From Nonomuraea antri (GTDB taxonomy: Bacteria; Actinomycetota; Actinomycetes; Streptosporangiales; Streptosporangiaceae), in the NCBI RefSeq assembly GCF_013283785.1, contig NZ_JABCPZ010000078.1:1-42696 (forward strand): DNA of 42,696 nt, given 5' to 3'. The notes beneath the pieces were generated by a model. The model made no database searches and was not told the DNA's origin. It saw only the letters and a program-made list of their open reading frames with translations. This document shows, piece by piece, positions 1 through 8,005 of the stretch; position 1 is the stretch's first letter; each line of letters begins with the position of its first letter. Position numbers and translations under genes: made by a program.

Positions 1-434
1 CCCAGGGCCCAGTCCTGGGTTTCGGCGTCGAGGCGGTCGCGCATCTCCTTGCTCATCGCCACCCCGCCACCCGACCGCTCCGGCTTGGTGAAGACCCCCG
101 TGCCCCACCGCAGGTCGTGGCCGACGGCGCTGGCCTCCACCTCGGGCATGAAGCGCCGGTCGCCCTCGGGGCCGAACTCGCGGATGCGGAGCCTGCCCGA
201 CACCACCACCGGCTGCCCCGTACGGACGGAATGGGCCACGTTGTCGGCCAGGGAACGCCAGCAACGCACCGTGAAGCAGACCTTCTCCCCCTCGGTCCAC
301 TGGCCGGTCTTCTTGTCGAAGTAGCGGTGGGTGGTCAGCACTCTGAGCGAGGTGACCTTGGTGCCGTCGTCGAAGCTGTATTGCCGCGGCTCCGAGGCGA
401 TGTTTCCGGTGAGCGTGATGTAGATGTCGTTCAT
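1..434 (-). CDS. ssb: Single-stranded DNA-binding protein (OB fold), 3' part cut by window edge
   Basis: The protein starts MNDIYITLTGNIASEP and about 144 residues are visible before the window ends, so the C-terminus is missing. The opening strand, the FTVRCWRSLADNV segment and VVVSGRLRIREF follow the OB-fold pattern of bacterial SSB proteins, which bind exposed single strands in replication and repair. The start is ATG at 434, with GGGAGG seven bases upstream. It lies 152 bp downstream of, and on the same strand as, two dynamin-like GTPase genes. It is probably a secondary SSB paralogue, because the housekeeping ssb normally sits between rpsF and rpsR, which are absent here; that is inference. 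The 435-586 gap shows no clear promoter or terminator. Confidence 0.9.
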   Translation of the reverse strand, partial: MNDIYITLTGNIASEPRQYSFDDGTKVTSLRVLTTHRYFDKKTGQWTEGEKVCFTVRCWRSLADNVAHSVRTGQPVVVSGRLRIREFGPEGDRRFMPEVEASAVGHDLRWGTGVFTKPERSGGGVAMSKEMRDRLDAETQDWAL

Positions 435-586
435 CCCGTTGCCTCCCGTGCGGCGGGCCGGGTGCCCGCGATCTGGGAACACGGTGCCGCATCCGGTCCG
501 CGCCGACGGCGGGCGAACGGGGTTCTGTGGACGACGGGCCGAGGGGCGCCGTCTCCTGTGGAAAACCTCCTGCGAACGGGCTGCGT

Positions 587-2209
587 TCAGCCGGACAAGT
601 CGCGGATGGCGGTGTAGAAGGCGTAGTGGCGGCCGAGTTCGCGTTCGACCGGCTCGACGACCATCGACGCCGCCACCGTCGCGACCCGGCGCCGCATCTC
701 CCGTTCCAGCCGCTCCCGCTCCCTGGACGCCCCCAGCTCGACGAAGTTCCTGGATGCGATCCCCGACAGCACCCCGAGCCCGAGCACGGAGGCCATCATG
801 AGCCCGACCCAGGGCAGCGCCGCGCTGTCGCCGAGCAGTTGGAGTGCGGGCGGCAGCTGCCCGGGCATCGTCAGGCCGACCGCCAGCCAGACGAGTCCGG
901 CGGCGAAGGCCAGCACGAGCACGTACTGCCATACCTTGAGCACCCGCCACCAGCCGGGCACCCGGTCGAGCTGCGGTGCGACCTCGGTGAGCTCCTCGGT
1001 CAGGGTCTTCGGCAACTGGCCGGCCCGCGATCTGGCCGCCTGGTGCACCGCGGTACGCCAGACCGGGTGCATCCCGGCCGACAGCCCGTCGGCGAGCGCC
1101 TGCACGGCGTTGGCCACCTCGGCCGACTGCGCGCTGACCGCGCCGGTGGTGATGCCGCGGATCTCGTCGCCCACGTCTTCCAGGCGGAGGCTTTTGAGCG
1201 GGTCCGTGCGGAACTTGGAGATCCACCGCGGGTACGGCCAGCCGACCCACTGCTGCGAGCGTTCGGCGTAGACGTTCTCCATGGCCTCGCCGACGGCCGG
1301 GACGCCCACCGCGTCGCACAGCGCGTCGGTCAGGCCCATCCTGCGGGCCTCGTCCACGGACGACGGCGCGAGCAGCGCCTCGCCCAGCGGCATGGTCTGG
1401 CCGAGCCGCTGCTCCAGCCGGTGCAGGTCGGCCTCCAGCTTCTGGATGGCGGCCCGGCGCTTGGAGACGGCGGTGGCGATGACGCTCTTGAGGCTCTCGA
1501 TGCCGCGCCCGGTGACGGCGGACGTGGGCACCACGCTGGGGTGCTCGACGCCCTCGCGGCGCAGCAGGTCGTTGAGGTCGATGACCAGCTCGGCCAACTC
1601 TTCCGCGGTCAGCCTGTCGGCCTGGTTGAGCGCGAACACGGTGACCGCCTCGTGCCCGGCCAGCTCGGTGACGTAGCGGCGGTGCGTGGAGGCGTCGGCG
1701 TACTTCTGCGGGTCGAGCACCCACACCACGAGGTCGGCCAGGCCGATGAGCCGGTCGGCCTCGGTGTCAGTGAGCGCCCTGATCGAGTCGTGGTCGGGCA
1801 GGTCGAGCAGGATCAGTCCGTGCAGCTGGCTGTCGCCCTTGTCGAGGGCGCTGGCGCGCGAGAAGCGGTGGCGTCCTTGGATGTGCAGCCAGTCGAGCAG
1901 CGGCTGCGCGCCTTCCAGCCCCCACACGCAGGCGTGGGTACGTGCGGTGGTGGGCCTGCGCACGCCGGTCGGCGACAGTTCGAGCCCGGAGATCGCGTTG
2001 AACAGGGACGACTTGCCGCTGCCCGTGCCGCCCGCCAGAGCCACCACGGTGTGCTCGGACGACAGCTTGAGCCGGTCACCGGCGCGCAGCAGCAGCGCGT
2101 TGGCCTCGTTGAGCAGCTTCTCGTCGAGCCGCCCCGGGCCGAACTCCACGACCTTGGTGAGCGCTGACAGCCGCGGTGCGAGCCCGGGCCTGTGCATCAT
2201 GGTGGTCAT
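587..2209 (-). CDS. Dynamin-like / YfjP-type GTPase with two membrane helices
   Basis: A 540-residue GTPase. G1 is GGTGSGKSS at about residues 60-68, a G3-like DLPD lies at about 136-139 and a G4 NQAD at about 195-198. A hydrophobic pair of helices around residues 425-490 (starting VLVLAFAAGLVWLAVGL) would anchor it in the membrane, with a basic, coiled C-terminus after it. The start ATG at 2209 overlaps the stop of the upstream GTPase as ATGA, which implies translational coupling and a joint function. Streptomyces DynA/DynB are a known pair of membrane GTPases that stabilise sporulation septa. Size, pairing and topology fit that type, but assignment to DynB is inference, so no symbol is given. 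Confidence 0.85.
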   Translation of the reverse strand: MTTMMHRPGLAPRLSALTKVVEFGPGRLDEKLLNEANALLLRAGDRLKLSSEHTVVALAGGTGSGKSSLFNAISGLELSPTGVRRPTTARTHACVWGLEGAQPLLDWLHIQGRHRFSRASALDKGDSQLHGLILLDLPDHDSIRALTDTEADRLIGLADLVVWVLDPQKYADASTHRRYVTELAGHEAVTVFALNQADRLTAEELAELVIDLNDLLRREGVEHPSVVPTSAVTGRGIESLKSVIATAVSKRRAAIQKLEADLHRLEQRLGQTMPLGEALLAPSSVDEARRMGLTDALCDAVGVPAVGEAMENVYAERSQQWVGWPYPRWISKFRTDPLKSLRLEDVGDEIRGITTGAVSAQSAEVANAVQALADGLSAGMHPVWRTAVHQAARSRAGQLPKTLTEELTEVAPQLDRVPGWWRVLKVWQYVLVLAFAAGLVWLAVGLTMPGQLPPALQLLGDSAALPWVGLMMASVLGLGVLSGIASRNFVELGASRERERLEREMRRRVATVAASMVVEPVERELGRHYAFYTAIRDLSG

Positions 2210-4389
2210 CGTGCGACCTCGAGGTTGTACGTGGCCTGGTAGAGGCGGGTCGCGACGGACTCGTCCGGGATGCCCGCTGAGTCGAGCGCTTGCACGTAAC
2301 GCATGGATTCCTCGTCGAACAGCATGCCGATCCTGGCTCTCAGGTCACTGAGCGCCTTGGCTCCGATGGCCCGCAGCGACTCGGCGCCGAGCAGCGCGTT
2401 GACCAGCCGGTGCGGGACGCCTTCCGCCGTGCCCCCGCTGAACATCGCGACCATGAAGATCAGCGAAAGCGACTCGGGGTCGAACGACACCAGCTTGGAC
2501 ACCGAGCGCTTGGCCACACCCTCCGTGCGGACCAGCTCGCCGAGGTGCTCCTGCCAGGACGCGATGGCCCGGCCGGCGTGCCGCAGCAGGTGGTCTGAGG
2601 GACGTTCGAGCCCTTCGCCCAGCTTCGCGCCCACTTCGGAGCGGTGCCGCCAGCGCGCCACCACCTCCTCGGACGCCATCGTGGCCGCCGCCACGATCAC
2701 GGACTCCAGGCCGGCGCGGATCGCCGCCTTGAAAGCCAGGATGCGTTCGGGGGTCTGCTTGGCCGCCTTGCCGCGTTTGCGTACTTGCAGCGTCCGCATG
2801 AGGTCGCCGGAGCCGGCGAAGTCCTGCCAGCGCGCGAGCGCCTCGCCCTGCAGCAGCGAACCGTTCTTGGACGCCCGGTCGACCTCGGCCAGCGCGCCCA
2901 GATAGGCGGCCTCCACGTCGTTGCGCAGCTCGGCGCGGAACGCGACCTGGCTCTCGAGGTGCTTGGCCAGCGCGGGGACCCGGGTGCGGAAGCTGTTGAG
3001 CACGCCGTTCAGCGTCTCTCGCACGGCCTGCGCCCGCCGCTCCTCGTCGACCGAGAGCTCGGCCAGCCACAGCCGCAGGTCGGTGACCTCGCTGTCGGGC
3101 AGCCTGCCGTCCTTGACCTCGGCCTCGTGGATGACGAACCGGTCGATCTCGCCCAGGCCGTATTCGGTCAGCATGCGGACGAAGTGCTTCAGCACCACCT
3201 CGCGCGACCTGGGCGGCACCCGCGACAAGACGATGGCGAGCCGCGCGCCGCGCTCCTTGGCCAGCCTGAGCAGGTTCCAGGCGGGGGCGTCGGCGTAGCG
3301 GGCGGCGGTGGTGACGAAAATCCACAGGTCGGCCGCGTCGAGCATGCGGTGCGCGATCTCGTGGTGCTCCTCGACGACCGAGTCGATGTCCGGGGTGTCG
3401 AGCAGCGCGACGCCCTGCGGCAGCTTCTCGGTGGCGAGCACGACCAGGCTGCGCCGGTCGGCGTCGGGCGAGGGCCGTTCGAGCCGTTCGAGGCCGCCGA
3501 GCAGTTCGCCTTCCGCGAACCACTTCTCGTCTTCCGGGTGGCAGACGAGGACGGGGATGCCCGTCGTCGGACGGCGCACGCCGGTACGCGAGACATTCTT
3601 CTCGGCCAGCGAGTTGACCAGCGTGGACTTGCCCGCGCCGGTGGAGCCGGCGACCACGATGAGCGCGGGAGCGGTGTTCATCCGCACCCGGGGCAGCACG
3701 TAGTCCTGCAGCTGGGCCAGCAGGTCGGACCGGGTTTGCCGGGCTTCGTCCGCGCCTGGGAGGTCGAGGCCGAAGCGCAGGTCGTAGACGCTTTCGCGGA
3801 GGGCGTCGAGCGCCGCCATCAGCGCCTGGGCGGCCTCGGCGGGCAGCTCCTCCTCAGCGGACGGAGCCTCAGCGGGCGATTCCGGCTGCTCCGACTCCTG
3901 CTCGGCCTCCTCCGCTTCCACTGATTCGGCTTCGGCTTCGGCGGAGGACATCTCGTCTTCGGAGCCGTCGGCATCCTCAGATTCCTCGGAGCCGTCGATG
4001 TCCTCGGCGTCTTCTGCGCCCTCGGAGTCCTCAGGCTCCTCCGCGACGTCTTCCACCTCGTCGGAGGGCTCCTCGGAGGGCTCGTCCGCAGCGGGTTCCT
4101 CCTCGGCCGGTTCCTCTTCCGACGGTTCCTCCCCGGAGGAGTCGTCGGACGCGGCCGGTTCAGGACCGTCGGCAGCCGCGTCCTCGCCGGTCACCGCATC
4201 CGCCTCATCCTCAGACCCGTCGGCATCCGCAGGCACGTCGGTGTCCACGGACTCGTCCGTGTCCGTCTCGGCGGCATGGTCGTCCTGGACCTCGTCCTTC
4301 TCGACCAGGTCCTCGTCGGTCACCGCGTGGAAGCTCAACGTCTGCTCCCCCAGGGACTCCTGCCGCCCATCATCCATGGCCGTGTTCAC
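2206..4389 (-). CDS. Dynamin-like GTPase with long acidic N-terminal tail
   Basis: About 727 residues. Roughly residues 20-185 are a low-complexity Asp/Glu/Ser/Ala-rich tail with repeated EEP and SED blocks. It is followed by a GTPase domain with G1 GSTGAGKST near residue 246 and G3 DTPD (ALLDTPDID). The G4 position reads LSRVP, without the canonical NKxD, as in many dynamin-like proteins. A weakly hydrophobic stretch near the C-terminus (LSLIFMVAMFSGG) may contact membrane. I chose GTG at 4389: it overlaps the stop of the siroheme gene as GTGA and has GGAG eight bases upstream, whereas ATG 4377 has no ribosome site. The open frame runs further upstream, but that part is the complement of the siroheme gene. 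It is coupled by ATGA to the next GTPase. Confidence 0.82.
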   Translation of the reverse strand: MNTAMDDGRQESLGEQTLSFHAVTDEDLVEKDEVQDDHAAETDTDESVDTDVPADADGSEDEADAVTGEDAAADGPEPAASDDSSGEEPSEEEPAEEEPAADEPSEEPSDEVEDVAEEPEDSEGAEDAEDIDGSEESEDADGSEDEMSSAEAEAESVEAEEAEQESEQPESPAEAPSAEEELPAEAAQALMAALDALRESVYDLRFGLDLPGADEARQTRSDLLAQLQDYVLPRVRMNTAPALIVVAGSTGAGKSTLVNSLAEKNVSRTGVRRPTTGIPVLVCHPEDEKWFAEGELLGGLERLERPSPDADRRSLVVLATEKLPQGVALLDTPDIDSVVEEHHEIAHRMLDAADLWIFVTTAARYADAPAWNLLRLAKERGARLAIVLSRVPPRSREVVLKHFVRMLTEYGLGEIDRFVIHEAEVKDGRLPDSEVTDLRLWLAELSVDEERRAQAVRETLNGVLNSFRTRVPALAKHLESQVAFRAELRNDVEAAYLGALAEVDRASKNGSLLQGEALARWQDFAGSGDLMRTLQVRKRGKAAKQTPERILAFKAAIRAGLESVIVAAATMASEEVVARWRHRSEVGAKLGEGLERPSDHLLRHAGRAIASWQEHLGELVRTEGVAKRSVSKLVSFDPESLSLIFMVAMFSGGTAEGVPHRLVNALLGAESLRAIGAKALSDLRARIGMLFDEESMRYVQALDSAGIPDESVATRLYQATYNLEVAR

Positions 4390-5618
4390 GGCAAGCGCTC
4401 CGCTCGAACCATCTCGACCTCCTGGCCGACCCTGACGACATCGCCGACGACGACGATCGCCGGTGGCCGTATCCCAGCCGCGGACACGCGGTCGGCCACG
4501 GTGGACAGCGAAGCGATGACCGCCCGCTGGGTCGGAAGGGTACCGTCCTGTACCACCATTACGGGAGTCTCCGGGGAACGTCCGTCTCGAAGCAGGGCTT
4601 CGGCCACCTTCGCCAGGCGTTCGACGGCCATCAGGAGCACGAGTGTGCCCTGCGACCGGGCCAGGCCGGGCCAGTCGACGGTCGATCGCGGATCGTCCGG
4701 CGCCACGTGCACGGATATGACGTGGAACTCCTGGCTGACGCCGCGGTGCGTCACCGGCACCCCGGCCACGGCCGGCACGGCGACGGCGCTGGTGATGCCG
4801 GGCACCACCAGCACGGGGATGCCCGCGTGAGCGCAGGCGATCATCTCTTCGCCGCCCCGTCCGAACACGAACGGGTCGCCGCCCTTGAGCCTGACCACGA
4901 ACTTGCCCTGCCTGGCCCGGTCGACCAGCAGCTCGTTGATCGACTCCTGCGACAGCGACCTGCCGTACGGGACCTTGGCGGCGTCGATCAGCTCGACGTC
5001 GGGCGCGAGCTCGTCGAGCAGGGCGCGCGGCGCGAGGCGGTCGGCGATCACGACGTCGGCCTGGGCGAGGAGCTGACGGCCGCGCACGGTGATCAGCCCG
5101 GGGTCGCCGGGACCGCCGCCGACCAGGGCGACGCCGACCGGCTTGGTGCGGCTGCGGCGCGCGTCGACCGTGCCGTCGCGCAGCGCGCCGACGACGGCGT
5201 CGCGGATGCCGGCCGCCCGCCGCGGATCGCCGCCCGCGGTGACGGCCACGCTGATCTCGTCGACGCGGCCGGAGGCGGGGGTCCAGGCGGCGGAGGCGTC
5301 CTTGTCGTCGGCGCGCACGCACCAGACCCGCTTGGCCTCGGCCTCGGCGGCGACCGCGGTGTTGACCGACCTGTCGTCGGTGCAGGCCTGGACGAGCCAG
5401 GCGCCGTCGCAGTCGCCCACCTCGTACGGGCGGGCGTGCCAGGTGATCCGGCCGCTCGCGATCAGGTCGTCGAGCGCCGGGGTGACGGACGGGGACACGA
5501 CGGTGACCTCCGCACCGGCCTCTAGCAGCGCGGGAACGCGCCGCTGGGCGACCCGGCCGCCGCCAACGACGAGGACCCGGCGGCCGGAAAGCCGCAGGCC
5601 GAGGAGGTAGGGACCCAT
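4386..5618 (-). CDS. cobA: Siroheme synthase / uroporphyrinogen-III C-methyltransferase fusion
   Basis: A 410-residue two-domain protein. The N-terminal part (about 1-150) has the dinucleotide-binding start RVLVVGGGRVAQRR typical of Met8p/CysG-N precorrin-2 dehydrogenases. The C-terminal part (about 165-400) is a SUMT methyltransferase, with GVALVGGGPGDPGLITVRG, VVRLKGGDPFVFGRGGEE and VVPGITSAVAVPA. It would methylate uroporphyrinogen III with SAM to precorrin-2 and oxidise it toward sirohydrochlorin, the branch point to siroheme and cobalamin. ATG 5618 has GGGAGA about eight bases upstream. The gene sits with cobT, cbiX and cobL on one strand. Whether a ferrochelatase activity resides in this fusion cannot be told. 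It could equally be named cysG. Confidence 0.92.
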   Translation of the reverse strand: MGPYLLGLRLSGRRVLVVGGGRVAQRRVPALLEAGAEVTVVSPSVTPALDDLIASGRITWHARPYEVGDCDGAWLVQACTDDRSVNTAVAAEAEAKRVWCVRADDKDASAAWTPASGRVDEISVAVTAGGDPRRAAGIRDAVVGALRDGTVDARRSRTKPVGVALVGGGPGDPGLITVRGRQLLAQADVVIADRLAPRALLDELAPDVELIDAAKVPYGRSLSQESINELLVDRARQGKFVVRLKGGDPFVFGRGGEEMIACAHAGIPVLVVPGITSAVAVPAVAGVPVTHRGVSQEFHVISVHVAPDDPRSTVDWPGLARSQGTLVLLMAVERLAKVAEALLRDGRSPETPVMVVQDGTLPTQRAVIASLSTVADRVSAAGIRPPAIVVVGDVVRVGQEVEMVRAERLP

Positions 5619-5640
5619 GGGGGGATTCTCCCGTTCGCGA

Positions 5641-5666
5641 AGGTTTGTGTTACGAGGCAAACCTAC
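5641..5666 (-). promoter_or_regulatory. Inverted repeat upstream of the siroheme gene, possible metal-regulator site
   Basis: AGGTTTG (5641-5647) and CAAACCT (5658-5664) form a perfect 7-bp inverted repeat with a 10-bp spacer, 23 bp before the siroheme-synthase start. Read on the minus strand, TAGGTT also looks like a -10 box. The half AGGCAAACCTA resembles half of a DtxR/IdeR iron box, about 12 of 19 positions by eye, which is not enough to assign it. Confidence 0.3.
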
Positions 5667-5698
5667 CGGCTCTGAATGCGTCGTTTGCTGCGCATGAG

Positions 5699-6724
5699 TC
5701 AACGGCCGTCGAGCAGCGGCTGATGCGGATTCCAGCGAGGCCCGCCATTGGCGTCTTTGCGGCGTCTGGCCATCGCCGAGAGCGCCTCCAGGATAACCCG
5801 GTTCCCGAGGAACGCGGTGATGTCCGAGTGATCGTAGGGCGGCGCCACCTCGACGACCTCCATCCCGGCCACCGGCAGCTCGTAACAGATGCGCCGGACC
5901 GCGTCGAGCAGTTCCCTGGCGGACAGCCCGCCGGGCTCGGGGGTTCCGGTGCCCGGCGCGTGGCCGGGGTCGCAGACGTCGATGTCCACGGACAGGAAGA
6001 TCTGGTCGCAGTCGTCGAGGGCGATCTCGAACGCCTCGGTCAGGCACTCCTCCAGGCCGCGCGCGACGATCTCGGTCATCTCGTACGAGCGCATGCGCTG
6101 CCGCGCCATCCAGCCGAGCGTCTCGGGCTCCGGCCAGTAGCCGCGCAGCCCGATCTGCAGGAACCTGTCTCCCCTGATCGCGCCGGACTCGATGAGCCTG
6201 CGCATCGGCTGGCCGTGCCCGTACAGGTGGCCGAAGGAGATGTTCCCGGTGTCGGCGTGCGCGTCGAAGTGGATCATCGAGGTGCGCCCCGGCGCGTACG
6301 CCCTGGCCGTGCCGCGCGCGTCGGGCAGCGCCACCGTGTGGTCGCCGCCGAGCACCACGGGCACCGCACCGGAGGCCGCGATGCGGTGCACGGCCTCCTC
6401 GATCGCGGCGATGGAGCCCTCCACGTCGCCCGAGTAGCACTCGACGTCGCCCGCGTCGAGCACGCGCAGGTCGCGCAGCCCGTCCACGCGCAGCGCGAGG
6501 CTGGGCCTGGAGCCGTCGTGGGGCAGGTAGCAGGCCTGGCGCAGGGCCATCGGGCCGAACCTGGCGCCGGGACGGTTGCTGGTGCCGCCGTCGAACGGCG
6601 CACCGACGATCACGACGTCGGCGCCCTCGAAGCCGGCCGGGTCAGCCAGGTCGCACCTGTCGACGCCGAGGAAGGTGATGTCGGGGCCGAACATCGCGCC
6701 GTATCGGGACACGTTCCACCTCAC
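5699..6724 (-). CDS. Agmatinase/ureohydrolase-family metalloenzyme
   Basis: A 341-residue member of the arginase/agmatinase fold. The Mn-binding motifs are intact: GGDHTV, FDAHADTG and SVDIDVCDPGHAPGTGTPEPGG. The family hydrolyses guanidino compounds to urea plus an amine (agmatine, guanidinobutyrate, guanidinopropionate, and guanidine itself in some members) or formiminoglutamate. The motifs do not settle the substrate. The start is GTG at 6724, weakly supported by an upstream purine stretch. It lies 24 bp after cobT and 80 bp before the siroheme gene on the same strand, an odd place for a polyamine or guanidine enzyme, since nothing else here handles arginine or polyamines. Confidence 0.88.
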   Translation of the reverse strand: MRWNVSRYGAMFGPDITFLGVDRCDLADPAGFEGADVVIVGAPFDGGTSNRPGARFGPMALRQACYLPHDGSRPSLALRVDGLRDLRVLDAGDVECYSGDVEGSIAAIEEAVHRIAASGAVPVVLGGDHTVALPDARGTARAYAPGRTSMIHFDAHADTGNISFGHLYGHGQPMRRLIESGAIRGDRFLQIGLRGYWPEPETLGWMARQRMRSYEMTEIVARGLEECLTEAFEIALDDCDQIFLSVDIDVCDPGHAPGTGTPEPGGLSARELLDAVRRICYELPVAGMEVVEVAPPYDHSDITAFLGNRVILEALSAMARRRKDANGGPRWNPHQPLLDGR

Positions 6725-6748
6725 GCACTGGTTTCCGTGTCCCCATCA

Positions 6749-7840
6749 TCACACGGGCTTTTCCGTCACTCCCGCCGAATCGAACGTGGCCACGTCGTGC
6801 ATCACGCGTACGGCCGAGCACACCAGCGGATGCGCGAGCAGGCCGCCGGTGCCCTCGCCCAGCCGCAGTTCCAGCTCCACCAGGGGCCGCAGCCCGAGAT
6901 GCGCCAGCGCGGCGGTGTGCCCGGGCTCGGCGGAGCGGTGCCCGGCCACGCAGTGGTCGACGGCGGCCGGGTCGAGCGCGGCGGCCACCAGCGCGGCGGC
7001 GCCGGCGATCACGCCGTCGAGGATGACCGGCACGCGGGCGGCCGCGCCGCCCAGGATGAATCCGGCGATCGCGGCGTGCTCGAAGCCGCCCACGGCGGCC
7101 AGCGCGCGCAGCGCCTCGCTCGGCCGCGACTCCGTCTCAGGAAGTCCGCCCCCGTCCCCGGGCAGTCCGTTGACGCGCAGTGCCGCGCGGACGACGGCGA
7201 CCTTGTGCGCGTGCGTGTCGTCGTCGATGCCGGTGCCCCTGCCCGTCACCTCGGCCGCGTCTCTGCCGGTGAAGGCCGAGATCAGGGCGGCGGACGCGGT
7301 GGTGTTCGCGATGCCCATGTCGCCGGTGATCAGGCAGCGCGCCCCGTCCGCGACCAGGCGTTCGGCCACGGCGATCCCGGCTTCGAGCGCTCTGACCGCC
7401 TGGTCGACGGTCATCGCCGGGCCCTGGCTCAGGTCTGCGGTGGCGTACCCGATCTTGTGGTTGAGCAGGCCGGGCGCGTCGGGCAGGTCGGCGGCGACGC
7501 CGACGTCGACGACCGTCACCGAGGCGCCGGTCTGGGCCGCGAAGGCGTTGGCGACCGCGCCGCCGGCCAGGAAGTTGGCGACCATCTGCACCGTGACCTC
7601 CTGCGGCCACGGGCTCACGCCCTGGGCGTGCACGCCGTGGTCGGCGGCGAAGATCGCTAGGGCCGCGGGGGCCGGCATCGGCGGCGGGCTGACGCCTGCC
7701 GCGCCCGCGAGGCGCACCGCGACCTCCTCCAGCGCGCCGAGCGAGCCGCGCGGCTTGGTGAGGCGATCCTGGTGCGCGCGGGCGTCTGCGAGCGCCTGGG
7801 CGTCGGCTGGGCGGATGGCGGCGAGCGTCTCGGCGAGCAC
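6749..7840 (-). CDS. cobT: Nicotinate-nucleotide:dimethylbenzimidazole phosphoribosyltransferase
   Basis: A 363-residue protein spanning the usual CobT length. The N-terminus has LTKPRGSLGALEEVAVRLAG, the middle FAADHGVHAQGVSPWPQEVT, and the end LELRLGEGTGG, which carries the family's catalytic glutamate. It makes alpha-ribazole phosphate, the lower-ligand precursor of cobalamin, in the cytoplasm. The start is GTG 7840 with GGAGG seven bases upstream. It follows the CbiX gene after a gap filled by a 32-bp tandem array. The gene supports de novo or salvage B12 synthesis; the remaining cob genes must lie elsewhere. Confidence 0.95.
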   Translation of the reverse strand: MLAETLAAIRPADAQALADARAHQDRLTKPRGSLGALEEVAVRLAGAAGVSPPPMPAPAALAIFAADHGVHAQGVSPWPQEVTVQMVANFLAGGAVANAFAAQTGASVTVVDVGVAADLPDAPGLLNHKIGYATADLSQGPAMTVDQAVRALEAGIAVAERLVADGARCLITGDMGIANTTASAALISAFTGRDAAEVTGRGTGIDDDTHAHKVAVVRAALRVNGLPGDGGGLPETESRPSEALRALAAVGGFEHAAIAGFILGGAAARVPVILDGVIAGAAALVAAALDPAAVDHCVAGHRSAEPGHTAALAHLGLRPLVELELRLGEGTGGLLAHPLVCSAVRVMHDVATFDSAGVTEKPV

Positions 7841-7864
7841 GGACGTACCTCCAGACTGCGGGGG

Positions 7865-8005
7865 GACAGGTCAGGGACGAACCGGACCGCTTCCTCGTTG
7901 CGGACAGGTCAAGGGACGGCGCTTCCTCGTGGCGGACGGGTCAAGGGACGGCGCTTCCTCGTGGCGGACGGGTCAGGGGACGAGCTGCAGCGCTTCCTCG
8001 TAGCG
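7865..8005 (-). repeat. Tandem array (about 32-bp unit, 4 copies) covering the 3' end of cbiX
   Basis: Four units begin at 7865, 7903, 7935 and 7967. Copies two and three are exactly 32 bp and the outer ones 38-39 bp. Each carries GACRGGTCA and CGCTTCCTCGT on the plus strand. The last unit is the real 3' end of cbiX including its stop codon, and the others look like serial copies of it extending into the gap before cobT. Confidence 0.85.

Noticed and set aside
4390..5322. Open minus-strand extension of the acidic-tail GTPase to over 1000 residues
   Set aside because: It is the complement frame of the siroheme gene. The extra protein is Arg/Pro-rich without domains, and GTG 4389 has a ribosome site and a GTGA overlap.
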